This document shows positions 16,950 through 25,812 of a DNA stretch of 64,000 nt, piece by piece. Numbering within the stretch: the first letter of the stretch is position 1; every line of letters starts with the position of its first letter. The notes below the pieces were generated by a model. That model was not told the DNA's origin. It did not search any database and worked only from the letters and a program-made list of their open reading frames with translations. The stretch lies in contig NZ_JAGGPQ010000024.1 of assembly GCF_018613675.1 (NCBI RefSeq), positions 62,001 to 126,000 on the forward strand. Reading direction: 5' to 3'. The translations under genes and the position numbers were made by a program. This DNA is from Arthrobacter sp. ISL-85. Its GTDB lineage: Bacteria > Actinomycetota > Actinomycetes > Actinomycetales > Micrococcaceae.

Positions 16950-18137
16950 ATGACTCTTTCCCCCACCCCCGCTGACAAGTTCACCTTTGGCCTGTGGACG
17001 GTCGGCTGGACCGGCGCCGATCCCTTTGGCGTGGCCACCCGTTCCGCGCTTGATCCCGTGGAGGCGGTCCACCGCCTGGCGGAACTCGGCGCCTACGGCA
17101 TTACCTTCCACGACAACGACCTTGTCCCCTTTGACGCCTCGGCTTCGGAGCGGGACCTGATCCTGAAGAACTTCCGCGCAGCCCTGGCGGAAACCGGGCT
17201 GAAGGTTCCCATGGTCACCACCAACCTGTTCAGCCACCCGGTGTTCAAGGACGGCGGTTTCACCTCCAACGACCGCTCCATCCGACGCTTTGCCCTGTCC
17301 AAGGTCCTGCGCAACATCGACCTCGCCGCGGAGCTCGGCGCCGAGACGTTCGTGATGTGGGGCGGCCGTGAAGGCAGCGAGTACGACGGTTCGAAAGACC
17401 TGGCTGCCGCCCTGGACCGGATGAAGGAAGGCGTGGACACCGCCGCCGGTTACATCAAGGAAAAGGGCTACAACCTCCGCATTGCCCTCGAGCCCAAGCC
17501 GAACGAGCCGCGTGGCGACATCTTCCTGCCCACCGTCGGCCATGGCCTGGCCTTCATCGCCCAGCTGGAACACGGCGACATCGTGGGCCTGAACCCCGAA
17601 ACCGGCCATGAGCAGATGGCGGGACTGAACTTCACCCACGGCATCGCCCAGGCTCTCTGGGCCGGCAAGCTCTTCCACATCGACCTTAACGGCCAGCGCG
17701 GCATCAAGTATGACCAGGACCTCGTCTTCGGCCATGGCGACCTCACCAGCGCCTTCTTTACCGTGGACCTGCTGGAGAACGGCTTCCCGGGCGGCGGCCC
17801 GAGGTATGACGGCCCGCGCCACTTCGACTACAAGCCCTCCCGCACCGACGGCTACGACGGCGTGTGGGAATCCGCCAAGGCCAACATGGCGATGTACCTG
17901 CTGCTCAAGGAACGGGCCCTGGCCTTCCGCGCCGACCCGCAGGTGCAGGAAGCCCTCAAGACCTCCGGCGTCTTCGAACTCGGCGAAACAACCCTCGCTG
18001 CCGGTGAGACCACCGGGGACCTGCTGGCTGACGCCGCCGCGTTCGAAGACTTCGACGCCGACAAGGCAGCCGAGCGGTCGTTCGCATTCGTCCGGCTCAA
18101 CCAGCTCGCCATCGAGCACCTCCTGGGCGCCCACTAG
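16950..18137 (+). CDS. xylA: Xylose isomerase (class I, Streptomyces type)
   Basis: Converts D-xylose to D-xylulose. The protein is 395 residues, the short class I form used by actinobacteria. Active-site segments are visible: GITFHDNDLVPF with the catalytic His, FVMWGGREGSEYDG, the metal-binding EPKPNEPRGD with Glu and Lys, GLNPETGHEQMAGLNF, and FHIDLNGQRGIKYDQD carrying the Asp ligands. AAGGA seven bases before the ATG is a good ribosome site. xylB begins three bases after the stop, so both are in one operon under the XylR-controlled promoter. Confidence 0.97.
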   Translation: MTLSPTPADKFTFGLWTVGWTGADPFGVATRSALDPVEAVHRLAELGAYGITFHDNDLVPFDASASERDLILKNFRAALAETGLKVPMVTTNLFSHPVFKDGGFTSNDRSIRRFALSKVLRNIDLAAELGAETFVMWGGREGSEYDGSKDLAAALDRMKEGVDTAAGYIKEKGYNLRIALEPKPNEPRGDIFLPTVGHGLAFIAQLEHGDIVGLNPETGHEQMAGLNFTHGIAQALWAGKLFHIDLNGQRGIKYDQDLVFGHGDLTSAFFTVDLLENGFPGGGPRYDGPRHFDYKPSRTDGYDGVWESAKANMAMYLLLKERALAFRADPQVQEALKTSGVFELGETTLAAGETTGDLLADAAAFEDFDADKAAERSFAFVRLNQLAIEHLLGAH

Positions 18138-18140
18138 GCC

Positions 18141-19559
18141 ATGGTGCTCGTCGCAGGCATCGACAGCTCCACCCAGTCGTGCAAGGTGGTCATCCGCGAC
18201 GCGGATACCGGGGTACTGCTCCGCCAGGGCCGGGCCACGCATCCTGAGGGCACCGAGGTCCATCCCGACCACTGGTGGACGGCGCTGCAGAAGGCTGTTG
18301 CCGACGCCGGCGGGCTGGATGACGTCGACGCGGTGTCCGTCGGCGGCCAGCAGCACGGCATGGTCTGCCTGGACAGCGACGGAGCGGTGATCCGGCCGGC
18401 GCTGCTGTGGAATGACACCCGCAGCGCCGGGGCTGCCTTGGAACTCATCGAAAGTGCCGGCGGCGGCGATCCCGCCGCCGGTGCCCAGTACTGGGCACGC
18501 GCGACCGGCACGGTCCCGGTAGCGTCCCTGACGCTGACCAAGCTGCATTGGCTGGCCAGGAACGAGCCGGACAACGCAGCCAGGGTAGCCGCCGTGTGCC
18601 TGCCGCACGACTGGCTGACCTGGCGGCTGGCGGGCTTCGGCCCGGGGAGCGGCAGCCAGGGCCTGGAGGCGTTGGCCACAGACCGCTCGGACGCGTCCGG
18701 CACGGGCTACTATTCGACGGCGGAAGGCAAGTACCTCCCTGAAGTCCTCTCCGCATCACTCGGCCACGTGCCGGCCCTTCCGCGGGTACTGGGTCCCCTG
18801 GAAGCGGCGGGACGGACTCCGGCGGGCAGCGTATTGGCTGCCGGCGCGGGGGACAACGCGGCGGCCGCGCTTGGCGCAGGGGCAGCGCTGGGCGACGTCG
18901 TGATGTCGCTGGGCACGTCAGGCACCGTGTTTGCGGTCTCGGATACGCCATCGGCGGATGCGTCCGGACTGGTGGCCGGGTTCGCCGACGCCGCCGGGCA
19001 TTACCTGCCGCTGGTGTGCACCTTGAATGCCACCCGTATCTTCGATGCCACCGCTGCCTTGCTGGATGTGGACCTGCCGGAGTTCAACCGGCTGGCATTG
19101 TCCGCCGGGCCCGGCGCCGGCGGGCTCACCCTGGTCCCCTACTTCGATGGGGAGAGGACACCCAACCTGCCGGATGCCACGGGTTCACTGCACGGCATCA
19201 CCCGGGCCAACTACACGCCCGCGAACCTGGCGCGCGCCGCCGTCGAAGGCGTCGTCTGCTCACTGGCGGACGGCCTGGCGGCATTGGAGGACCAAGGCGT
19301 GTCCGCCCGGCGCATCCTCCTGGTGGGTGGCGGGGCCCAGTCCGCAGCAGTGCAGGAAGTGGCAGCAAGCCTGCTCGGAACAGGCATCACGGTCCCGCAG
19401 CCGGGCGAGTACGTAGCCGACGGCGCCGCCCGCCAGGCCGCGGCGGCACTCACCGGACATTTCCCCGCATGGGCGGCAGACGCCGTCGACCTTCCGCAAG
19501 GGAGGGACGACGCCGGCGTGCTGGCCCGGTACCGCCGGTTCGCCTCGATCTACACCTAG
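18141..19559 (+). CDS. xylB: Xylulokinase
   Basis: Phosphorylates D-xylulose to xylulose 5-phosphate for the pentose phosphate pathway. The FGGY fold begins LVAGIDSSTQSCKVVIRDADTG (ATP/sugar loop). The substrate segment VGGQQHGMVCLD is near residue 70, DNAAAALGAG near 235 carries the catalytic Asp, and the second phosphate loop ILLVGGGAQSAAVQEV is near 390. Length 472 is typical. It follows xylA by three bases and ends at a strong hairpin. No xylose transporter lies in the window. Confidence 0.95.
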   Translation: MVLVAGIDSSTQSCKVVIRDADTGVLLRQGRATHPEGTEVHPDHWWTALQKAVADAGGLDDVDAVSVGGQQHGMVCLDSDGAVIRPALLWNDTRSAGAALELIESAGGGDPAAGAQYWARATGTVPVASLTLTKLHWLARNEPDNAARVAAVCLPHDWLTWRLAGFGPGSGSQGLEALATDRSDASGTGYYSTAEGKYLPEVLSASLGHVPALPRVLGPLEAAGRTPAGSVLAAGAGDNAAAALGAGAALGDVVMSLGTSGTVFAVSDTPSADASGLVAGFADAAGHYLPLVCTLNATRIFDATAALLDVDLPEFNRLALSAGPGAGGLTLVPYFDGERTPNLPDATGSLHGITRANYTPANLARAAVEGVVCSLADGLAALEDQGVSARRILLVGGGAQSAAVQEVAASLLGTGITVPQPGEYVADGAARQAAAALTGHFPAWAADAVDLPQGRDDAGVLARYRRFASIYT

Positions 19560-19572
19560 GCCAGCAGCTGCC

Positions 19573-19606
19573 AGAAGACCCGGACCGCCAGCGGTCCGGG
19601 TCTTCT
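19573..19606 (+). terminator. Terminator between xylB and the convergent sugar operon
   Basis: A 16-base perfect inverted repeat, AGAAGACCCGGACCGC with its complement, has only two bases between the arms. It lies in the gap between convergent operons and can act on both strands; T content after the stem is modest. Confidence 0.7.
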
Positions 19607-19664
19607 GTATGTGGGGCGCAGGCTCCTGCCGTGACGTAGCAGGAGCCCGCGGTCTTTGATCAGG

Positions 19665-20504
19665 TCAGGCGTACGGCAGGACAAGCTCCGCGTACCGCTC
19701 CTTGACCGTGGCCAGGACGGCGTTGCCGTCCGTGTCCCAGATCTCCTGACTGAAAATTTCCACCTCGATATCGCCGGTGTAACCGGCATCGCGGACCCAG
19801 GTGCCGATCGTGGCGAAGTCCACCACGCCGTCGCCCATGTACCCACGGGAGAGCAACGGGTCCGCGGCGATGGGCATGTTGAAGTCGCACACCTGGTAGG
19901 AGGCAATACGGTTTTCCCGCCCCGCCCGCCCGATCTGAGCCTTCAGTTCCGGGTCCCACCAGACGTGGAAGGTGTCGACGGCGACGCCCACCGCCGCGGC
20001 GTCGAAGGGCGCCGCGAGGTCAAGCGCCTGCCCCAGGGTGGAGATGAGCGCGCGGTCTGCTGCGTACATCGGATGCAGCGGTTCCAGCACCAAACGGACG
20101 CCATTTTCCTGCGCGAACGGGACCAGGTCCGCCAGCCGGTCCGCCACGCGCTGCCGGGCGGCCACGATGTCCTTCTCCCCAGGCGCAAGTCCGCCGACCA
20201 CCAGGAACAGTTCCTTGGTGTCCAGCGCCACGGCCTCAAGGATGGCAGCGCGGTTGTCCGCGAGCGCGGCGGCCTGGCCTTCGGCGTCTGCCGCGGTGAG
20301 GAATCCGCCGCGGCAAAGCGAGGATACGCGCAGGCCGGCATCCCTGATCAGCCGTGCCGCTTTGTCCAGGCCGGCTTCCGCCACCCGGTCCCGCCAGGGG
20401 CCAATGGAGGGGATGCCGGCGTTGACGCAGCCCTCCACGACCTGGGCCAGCGTCCACTTCTTGGTGGTGGCGCTGTTGATGGACAGCCGCTGGAAGTCGC
20501 TCAT
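19665..20504 (-). CDS. Sugar phosphate isomerase/epimerase family TIM-barrel protein
   Basis: A member of the xylose-isomerase-like AP-endonuclease-2 superfamily. The barrel is seen in LSINSATTKKWTLAQVVEGCVNAGI, LFLVVGGL, VRLVLEPLHPMYAADR (metal-binding Glu and His), VGVAVDTFHVWWDP (Asp and His), and YTGDIEVEIFSQ with the last metal Glu. The 279 residues match the family. The ATG overlaps the stop of the DUF993 gene by four bases (ATGA), so it is the third gene of the oxidoreductase-DUF993-epimerase operon. The substrate is unknown; isomerisation or beta-elimination of a keto-sugar is the likeliest chemistry by context. Confidence 0.85.
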   Translation of the reverse strand: MSDFQRLSINSATTKKWTLAQVVEGCVNAGIPSIGPWRDRVAEAGLDKAARLIRDAGLRVSSLCRGGFLTAADAEGQAAALADNRAAILEAVALDTKELFLVVGGLAPGEKDIVAARQRVADRLADLVPFAQENGVRLVLEPLHPMYAADRALISTLGQALDLAAPFDAAAVGVAVDTFHVWWDPELKAQIGRAGRENRIASYQVCDFNMPIAADPLLSRGYMGDGVVDFATIGTWVRDAGYTGDIEVEIFSQEIWDTDGNAVLATVKERYAELVLPYA

Positions 20505-21715
20505 ACGCCCACTCCGTTGATCCGCAGGTAGTCGGACATCCGGAAGGCGGCCAGGGCGGGGTCCTTGAGCAGGCCCGCCTGGTCCGCCAGTTCGAACGTC
20601 CTGGACAGGTGGCAGACTGAGCGGCCGGAGTGCAGGCCGCCCACCATCTGGAAGCCAGGCTGCCTGCCATTGAGCCAGGACATGAACGCGATGCCGGTCT
20701 TGTAGTAGAAGGTGGGGGCGCTGAAAATGTGCTTGCCCAGTTCACGGGTGGAGTCGAGGATTTCCCGTGCCTTGGCGGCGTTTCCGGCGTCGTAGTTCTG
20801 CAGGGCCACCGAGGCGGCCGGGTAGATGGCGGCGAAGATGCCCAACAGTGCGTCGGAATGGTGGGCACCGTCGCCGTCGATGAGCTCGGGGTAGTTGAAG
20901 TCGTCACCGGTGTACAGACGGACGCCCTCGGGCAGGGCTGCGCGCAGGGCCACCTCGTGGCCGGCATCGAGCAGGGAAACCTTGACGCCGTCCACCTTGG
21001 CCGCATTGTCCCTGATGAGGCCCAGGAAGGTCTCGGTGGCGGCGGGAACGTCATCCGAGCCCCAGTAGCCGGCCAGTGCGGGATCGAACATGGTGCCAAG
21101 CCAGTGCAGGATCACCGGCTGGTCCACTTCCTGCAGCAGGGTGGAGTACACCGTCAGGTAGTCTTCGGGTCCCGTGGCCACCTTCGCCAGGGCACGGGAG
21201 GCCATGAGGATGACCTTGGGCCCGGCCTCGGCGATGACGCCGACCTGCTCCCGGTACGCCTCGAGGACGGCCTTGATCCCGGCTTCACCGGCGGGCAGGG
21301 AGGCGATGTCCAGCTGGTCGGTGCCGGCGCCGCAGGACACGAGGTCGCGGACCGATTTGCCGGCGGTGGCAGTGTTGTTGGCGGCCACCACTGAGGCAGC
21401 TTCCACGCCGGTGCGCTTGATGAGCTGCTGGGTGGCGGCCCAGTCCAGGCCCATGCCGCGCTGGGCGGTGTCCATGGCATCGGCAACGCCCAGCCCGTAG
21501 GACCACAGTTCGTGGCGGTACGCCATGGTGGCGTCCCAATCCAACCGGGCAGGGGCGCCGGGAGTGTTGTCGGCGAGGACTTCGGGAATGACATGCGCGG
21601 CCGCGTAGGCACGGCGTGCCGTCAGGGGGGCCGTGGGCCGGGCCCAGGAGGTGCCGCCCTGCAGGCGGTACTCCCTGGTGCTGCCATCTTCGGAGGGAAG
21701 GATGAGGGAAGTCAT
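20501..21715 (-). CDS. DUF993 family protein (dihydrodipicolinate-synthase-like TIM barrel)
   Basis: A family without an established reaction that I recognise from its style. The central segment VILMASRALAKVATGPEDYLTVYSTLLQEVDQPVILHWLG parallels the barrel strands of class I aldolases. The barrel also includes VKVSLLDAGHEVALRAALPEGVRLYTGDDFNYPEL, where a Lys follows a strand as in Schiff-base aldolases. The 404-residue protein begins MTSLILPSEDGSTREYRL; its start overlaps the stop of the oxidoreductase gene by one base (TAATG). Retro-aldol or lyase action on an oxidised sugar would fit the operon; this is inference. Confidence 0.8.
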   Translation of the reverse strand: MTSLILPSEDGSTREYRLQGGTSWARPTAPLTARRAYAAAHVIPEVLADNTPGAPARLDWDATMAYRHELWSYGLGVADAMDTAQRGMGLDWAATQQLIKRTGVEAASVVAANNTATAGKSVRDLVSCGAGTDQLDIASLPAGEAGIKAVLEAYREQVGVIAEAGPKVILMASRALAKVATGPEDYLTVYSTLLQEVDQPVILHWLGTMFDPALAGYWGSDDVPAATETFLGLIRDNAAKVDGVKVSLLDAGHEVALRAALPEGVRLYTGDDFNYPELIDGDGAHHSDALLGIFAAIYPAASVALQNYDAGNAAKAREILDSTRELGKHIFSAPTFYYKTGIAFMSWLNGRQPGFQMVGGLHSGRSVCHLSRTFELADQAGLLKDPALAAFRMSDYLRINGVGV

Positions 21716-22884
21716 TAGAGGGTGATCTCCGGAATGTCGATGGTGCGGCGTTCGTCGTTGGACTGAAGGCCGAGCTCTGCCAGCTGGACACCGCGGGCGG
21801 CGGAGAGCAAGCCGAAACGGTGTTCCCGGCCGCCCACGACGTCACGGAGGAACTCTTCCCACTGCAGTTTGAAGCCGTTGTCCAGTTCGGCGTTGGCAGG
21901 AACTTCCTGCCACTGGTCGCGGAAGGACTCGGTGACGGGCAGGTCCGGGTTCCACACGGGCTTGGGCGTGTGCGCGCGCTGCTGGGCGACGCACTTGTTC
22001 AGGCCGGCCACGGCGGAGCCATGCGTGCCGTCGACCTGGAATTCCACGAGTTCGTCGCGGTAGACGCGCACTGCCCAGGAGGAGTTGATCTGGCCGACAA
22101 CCTGGTCGCCGCCGGGGGTCTCGAGCTCGAAAATACCGTAGGAGGCGTCATCCGCCGTGGCCTTGTATTCCTTGCCGGCCTCGTCCCACCGGGCAGGGAT
22201 GTGGGTGGCGGTCTTGGCGTTGACGCTCTTGACCTTGCCGATGATGCCCTCCAGGACATAGTTCCAGTGGCAGAACATGTCCGTGGTCATTCCGCCGCCG
22301 TCTTCCTTGCGGTAGTTCCACGACGGTCGCTGGGCCGCCTGGATGTCCCCTTCGAAGACCCAGTAACCGAACTCGCCGCGGATGGAGAGGATGCGGCCGA
22401 AGAAGCCCTCGTCCACCAGTCGGCGGAGCTTAACCAGGCCCGGGAGGTAGAGCTTGTCATGGACCACGCCTGCGGTGACCCCGGCTTCTTTGCCGATCCG
22501 GGCCAGTTCAATGGCCTCCTCCAGCGATTCCGCCGTGGGCTTCTCGGTGAAGATGTGCTTGCCGGCCAGCATGGCCTTCTTCAGGGTGGCAGCGCGCAGG
22601 CTGGTCATGGAGGCATCGAAAACGACGTCAACGGTGGGGTCATTGATTACGGAGTCGAGGTCAGTGGTCCACTCGGATACCTTGTGCTTTTCCGCCAGTT
22701 CGCGGATCTTGGCCTCGTTGCGGCCCACCAGGATGGGCTCGACCTGCACCTTGGTGCCGTCCTCAAGGGTGAATCCGCCGGCGTCGCGGATGGGAAGGAT
22801 GGACCGCAGCAGATGCTGGCGGTAGCCCATCCGGCCAGTGATGCCGTTCATGGCGATGCGGATCGTCTTTGTTTCGAAGCCCAT
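21715..22884 (-). CDS. Gfo/Idh/MocA family oxidoreductase
   Basis: NAD(P)-dependent sugar or inositol dehydrogenase family. The N-terminal Rossmann part reads RIAMNGITGRMGYRQHLLRS, then VDVVFDASMTSLRAATLKKAMLAGKHIFTEKPTAES, containing the signature EKP. The C-terminal domain has FGYWVFEGDIQAAQRPSWNYRKEDGGGMTTDMFCHWNYVLE, where the GG..D..CH pattern holds the catalytic His. The ATG at 22884 has GGAGG directly upstream and gives 389 residues. It is the first gene of a three-gene operon, divergent from a LacI regulator, with LacI-type operators in the intergenic region. Oxidation of a sugar hydroxyl is probable; the substrate is unknown. Confidence 0.88.
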   Translation of the reverse strand: MGFETKTIRIAMNGITGRMGYRQHLLRSILPIRDAGGFTLEDGTKVQVEPILVGRNEAKIRELAEKHKVSEWTTDLDSVINDPTVDVVFDASMTSLRAATLKKAMLAGKHIFTEKPTAESLEEAIELARIGKEAGVTAGVVHDKLYLPGLVKLRRLVDEGFFGRILSIRGEFGYWVFEGDIQAAQRPSWNYRKEDGGGMTTDMFCHWNYVLEGIIGKVKSVNAKTATHIPARWDEAGKEYKATADDASYGIFELETPGGDQVVGQINSSWAVRVYRDELVEFQVDGTHGSAVAGLNKCVAQQRAHTPKPVWNPDLPVTESFRDQWQEVPANAELDNGFKLQWEEFLRDVVGGREHRFGLLSAARGVQLAELGLQSNDERRTIDIPEITL

Positions 22885-22924
22885 GTGTCCTCCACGGTGA
22901 GTGAGCAATGTACTCAAGCTGGCT

Positions 22925-22940
22925 GGGAAAGCGCGTTCCC
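22925..22940. promoter_or_regulatory. LacI-type operator 1
   Basis: GGGAAAGCGCGTTCCC is a near-perfect inverted repeat with the GNAANCGNTTNC-like core of LacI regulators. It lies 41 bases upstream of the oxidoreductase start. Confidence 0.55.
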
Positions 22941-22973
22941 GCTGCTTCAATGATGCACGGCGCGCTTCCCGTT

Positions 22974-22987
22974 GGCAAGCGCTTTCC
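22974..22987. promoter_or_regulatory. LacI-type operator 2
   Basis: GGCAAGCGCTTTCC contains the palindromic core AAGCGCTT. It overlaps a weak -35 (TTTCCG, 22983-22988) placed 17 bases before a CATAAT -10 (23006-23011) of the lacI gene, suggesting autoregulation together with control of the divergent operon. Confidence 0.6.
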
Positions 22988-23051
22988 GGAAGTAGGTTGA
23001 ACTGCCATAATGTGCTTAGCCTTCTAGCCCGTACCAAGACCAGGAGATGCA

Positions 23052-24146
23052 GTGGCTGCAAGTACCCTTACCGAAGTGGCCCGCCTTGCCGGCGTATCGC
23101 CCGCCACGGCCTCCCGCGTCCTGAACGGCTCCGCCCGCAAGCCGGGCCAGGACATTGCCGAACGGGTCCGGCAGGCGGCGGAGTCCCTCGGCTACATCCC
23201 CAACGCCCAGGCCCAGGGCCTGGCGAAATCCAGTTCCGGCCTGATCGGCCTGATCGTCCACGACATCGCCGACCCCTACTTTGCGGCCATCGCCAGGGGC
23301 GTGCAGGAAGCCGCGCGGGAACAGCGCAAGATGGTGCTGCTTGCCACCACCGGCGGCGGACCTGCGGAGGAGAGGGAAGCGGTGGCTGCCTTCGCGGCAC
23401 GCCGGGCAGACTCCATCGTGATCGCCGGTTCCCGCTCTTGCCGGGCTGAGGACCGGGACGGCAACGCCGAACTCGCCGCCGAACTCGACCGGTACTGCCG
23501 CAATGGCGGCCAGGTGGCAGTGGTGGGACATCCCGTCGTTGGTGCAACAGCTGACGAGGGCTACCACGTGGTAAGGGTCCCCAACCAGGAACTCGCCGGC
23601 CGGCTCGCCACCGAACTTGCCGGCAACTGGGACGGGGACTTCGTCGTTGTCGGCGGACCTGAAGGCCTCCTGACCTCCGATGACCGCGTCCGTGGTTTCC
23701 AGGAAGGACTGGAGCGGGCAGGGCGCCGGCCGGCAGAAGTACTCCGGAGCGCGTTCAACCGGTCCGGAGGATATGATGCCGGGCTGGAACTGGCTGCCCG
23801 GATCAAGGCTGCCCCGCACGGGGACGGCGATGCCGCCGCGGGAAAGTTATGTATTTTCGCCGTCAACGATGTAATGGCCATCGGGGCCGCGGCAGCATTG
23901 CGGTCCGAAGGGCTCCGCATTCCCCGTGACGCCGCCATTGCTGGGTTCGACGATATTGAAACCCTCCGCGACTTCAGGCCGGCCCTTTCCACGGTCCGCC
24001 TGCCGCTGGAGGAGATTGGACGCCTGGCGACCCGGGCCACCGGACCGCGGCCGGCCGGCGAAAACGGCGATACGGCAGAAGGCGTTTCTCCCGGTGAGGT
24101 CACCGGCGAGGTCACGCTCCGGCGCAGCACGGAAGCAGCCGCCTGA
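23052..24146 (+). CDS. LacI family transcriptional regulator
   Basis: The N-terminal helix-turn-helix is standard (STLTEVARLAGVSPATASRVLNGSARKPGQDIAERVRQAAESLGY), with the hinge YIPNAQAQGLAKSSSGLIGLIV. The periplasmic-binding-protein-like sensor domain follows, with DIADPYFAAIARGVQE and CIFAVNDVMAIGAAAALRSEGL. The start is GTG with AGGAG five bases upstream. It stands divergent from the oxidoreductase operon, its presumed target, and its stop overlaps the hydrolase ATG by one base. The inducer is unknown, presumably the sugar handled by the operon or an intermediate. Confidence 0.92.
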   Translation: MAASTLTEVARLAGVSPATASRVLNGSARKPGQDIAERVRQAAESLGYIPNAQAQGLAKSSSGLIGLIVHDIADPYFAAIARGVQEAAREQRKMVLLATTGGGPAEEREAVAAFAARRADSIVIAGSRSCRAEDRDGNAELAAELDRYCRNGGQVAVVGHPVVGATADEGYHVVRVPNQELAGRLATELAGNWDGDFVVVGGPEGLLTSDDRVRGFQEGLERAGRRPAEVLRSAFNRSGGYDAGLELAARIKAAPHGDGDAAAGKLCIFAVNDVMAIGAAAALRSEGLRIPRDAAIAGFDDIETLRDFRPALSTVRLPLEEIGRLATRATGPRPAGENGDTAEGVSPGEVTGEVTLRRSTEAAA

Positions 24147-24889
24147 TGGCGCCACGCGGCCTCACGGCAGTTCCGGCGCGCACGGAAGCGGCCGGCCGTC
24201 CCGCCATCCTGGTCCTGCCCGGTGGAGGATATGCCCGCCAGGCCGACCACGAAGCGGAGCCCGTTGCTGAATGGCTGGCCTCCCTGGGGATCCACGCGTT
24301 CGTACTCCGCTACCGGGTGGCCCCTGACCGGCACCCGGCTCCCCTGGAGGACGCAAAGGAGGCCATGCTCCACATCAGGAATGGGCAGCACGGGCTGGCC
24401 GTTGACCCTGGGCGCGTTGGCGTCCTGGGGTTTTCCGCCGGCGGCCACCTTGCGGCCACGCTCAGCACGGCAGCTGCCACGGGAAACCTGGACCTGGACG
24501 TCCCCGCAGCAGTCCCTGACCTTTCGGTGCTTTGCTACCCCGTTGCATCGCTGACCCACCAGACGCACCAGGGATCGGTGGAGAACCTCCTTGGCGACGA
24601 TCCGCCGTCGGACCTTCTCACGGCGCTCTCGGCGGAGCTGAACGTCACGCCCCTGACACCGCCGGCGTTCCTCTGGCATACAGCCAACGACGAGGCCGTC
24701 CCCGTAAGCAACAGCCTGAACTACGCCGCGGCGCTGTTTGCCGCCGGCGTACCGGCGGAGTTGCATGTCTTCCCCGCGGGACGGCACGGGCTGGGGCTTG
24801 CCACGGACGAGCCCGGCCCCGGGCAGTGGACCTCCCTGTGCGCGGCGTGGCTGCAGCGTGCCGGCTGGGCGGAGTCCCCCGGCTGCTAG
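24146..24889 (+). CDS. Alpha/beta hydrolase (esterase/acetyl-xylan-esterase-like)
   Basis: The oxyanion motif is HGGG-like LPGGGYARQADHEAEPVAEWLASLGIHAFVLRYR, the nucleophile elbow GFSAGGHLAA around residue 95, and the late acid and histidine fall in WHTANDEAVPVSNS and FPAGRHGLGLA. At 247 residues it resembles the BD-FAE/Axe-type single-domain esterases that deacylate carbohydrates. It is translationally coupled to the LacI gene (TGATG), which ties it to sugar use. The stop sits in CTAG at 24886-24889, shared with the convergent aldose epimerase stop. Confidence 0.85.
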   Translation: MAPRGLTAVPARTEAAGRPAILVLPGGGYARQADHEAEPVAEWLASLGIHAFVLRYRVAPDRHPAPLEDAKEAMLHIRNGQHGLAVDPGRVGVLGFSAGGHLAATLSTAAATGNLDLDVPAAVPDLSVLCYPVASLTHQTHQGSVENLLGDDPPSDLLTALSAELNVTPLTPPAFLWHTANDEAVPVSNSLNYAAALFAAGVPAELHVFPAGRHGLGLATDEPGPGQWTSLCAAWLQRAGWAESPGC

Positions 24890-25788
24890 TCCAGCGCCCG
24901 GATGGTCCAGCTCGCGGAATGGGACCCTCCCGGCTGCAGGTGCACCAGGTCAGTACCGGAATGCAGGGCATCCGGCGGGCACGTCATGGGCTCGACTGCC
25001 AGGCCCAGCCGGTCCGGGCCGACGGGCTTGTCCCCGGTGTGCACCTGGACCCAGGGCCACTCGGTCCCCCATTCGAGCTCCACGCCCAGGCCGGAGGGAT
25101 CCTGCACCCGCACGCGGGCCAGGCCGGCGCCGTCCCGGGAAATGTCCGTGAAGGCATGGTCGATCTTGACCTGCCCCAGCCGCCGGGGCGAACGGAAGTC
25201 GAACGCGTCCCCGTCCACCTGCCGCATGCCCACGGGCAGCAGCCGGTCAGGGGTTACCTCCAGGTAGGCATCGGCGGGAAGTTCCAGTGACCAGTCATCC
25301 AAGGGGGACGGGCCGGCTACCAGGTAGGGGTGGGGGCACACCCCGTACGGGGCTGCAACGGCGCCGGTGTTGACAGCCCGGACCGTGCCACGGAGCCCGT
25401 CATCGGAAAGCGAGTAGGTGACAGCCAGTTCCAGGTCCCCGGGGTAACCCGGGCCGGCCGGAATGCGGCAACCCAGGATGGCCCGGCCGGTGCCCGCTTC
25501 CAGAACTTCCCACTCCCGGTGGATGGCCAGACCGTGCAGGGCAGCGCCGCGCTCCGGTTCATTGACGGCGGCCGCATAGGACTTGCCTGCGTAGGAGTAG
25601 GTGCCGTCCGCCAGCCGGTTGGGCCACGGTGCGCAGATGACGCCGCGGTAGTCGGGAACGGGACCCTCGGGGCCAAAGCCCACCACCAGGTCCCTGTCCC
25701 CGTGGCGCAGTTCGCGGAGCGCCCCACCGCGAGGGGTGACGACGGCGGAGTAGGGTCCGTGAGTGAGGTGGACGTCGGTTCCGGGCAT
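24886..25788 (-). CDS. Aldose 1-epimerase family protein
   Basis: Interconverts the alpha and beta anomers of aldoses. Conserved features are GVICAPWPNRLADGTYSYAGKSY near residue 48, ALHGLAIHREWEV near 85 with the first catalytic His, YGVCPHPYLVAG near 150 with the second His, and the late Glu in LAVEPMTCPPDALHS. The 300 residues fit the actinobacterial GalM-like group. A TGTTAGCGCTCACC site 25 bases upstream of the start suggests control by a LacI-type protein. The mutarotase probably serves the neighbouring sugar genes. Confidence 0.88.
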   Translation of the reverse strand: MPGTDVHLTHGPYSAVVTPRGGALRELRHGDRDLVVGFGPEGPVPDYRGVICAPWPNRLADGTYSYAGKSYAAAVNEPERGAALHGLAIHREWEVLEAGTGRAILGCRIPAGPGYPGDLELAVTYSLSDDGLRGTVRAVNTGAVAAPYGVCPHPYLVAGPSPLDDWSLELPADAYLEVTPDRLLPVGMRQVDGDAFDFRSPRRLGQVKIDHAFTDISRDGAGLARVRVQDPSGLGVELEWGTEWPWVQVHTGDKPVGPDRLGLAVEPMTCPPDALHSGTDLVHLQPGGSHSASWTIRALD

Positions 25789-25812
25789 GGGATCCCTCTG
25801 GTTGGCGGGGCG

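Noticed and set aside
16800..18608. 602-codon minus-strand frame opposite xylA-xylB
   Set aside because: Antisense shadow of two confident genes, with low-complexity composition.
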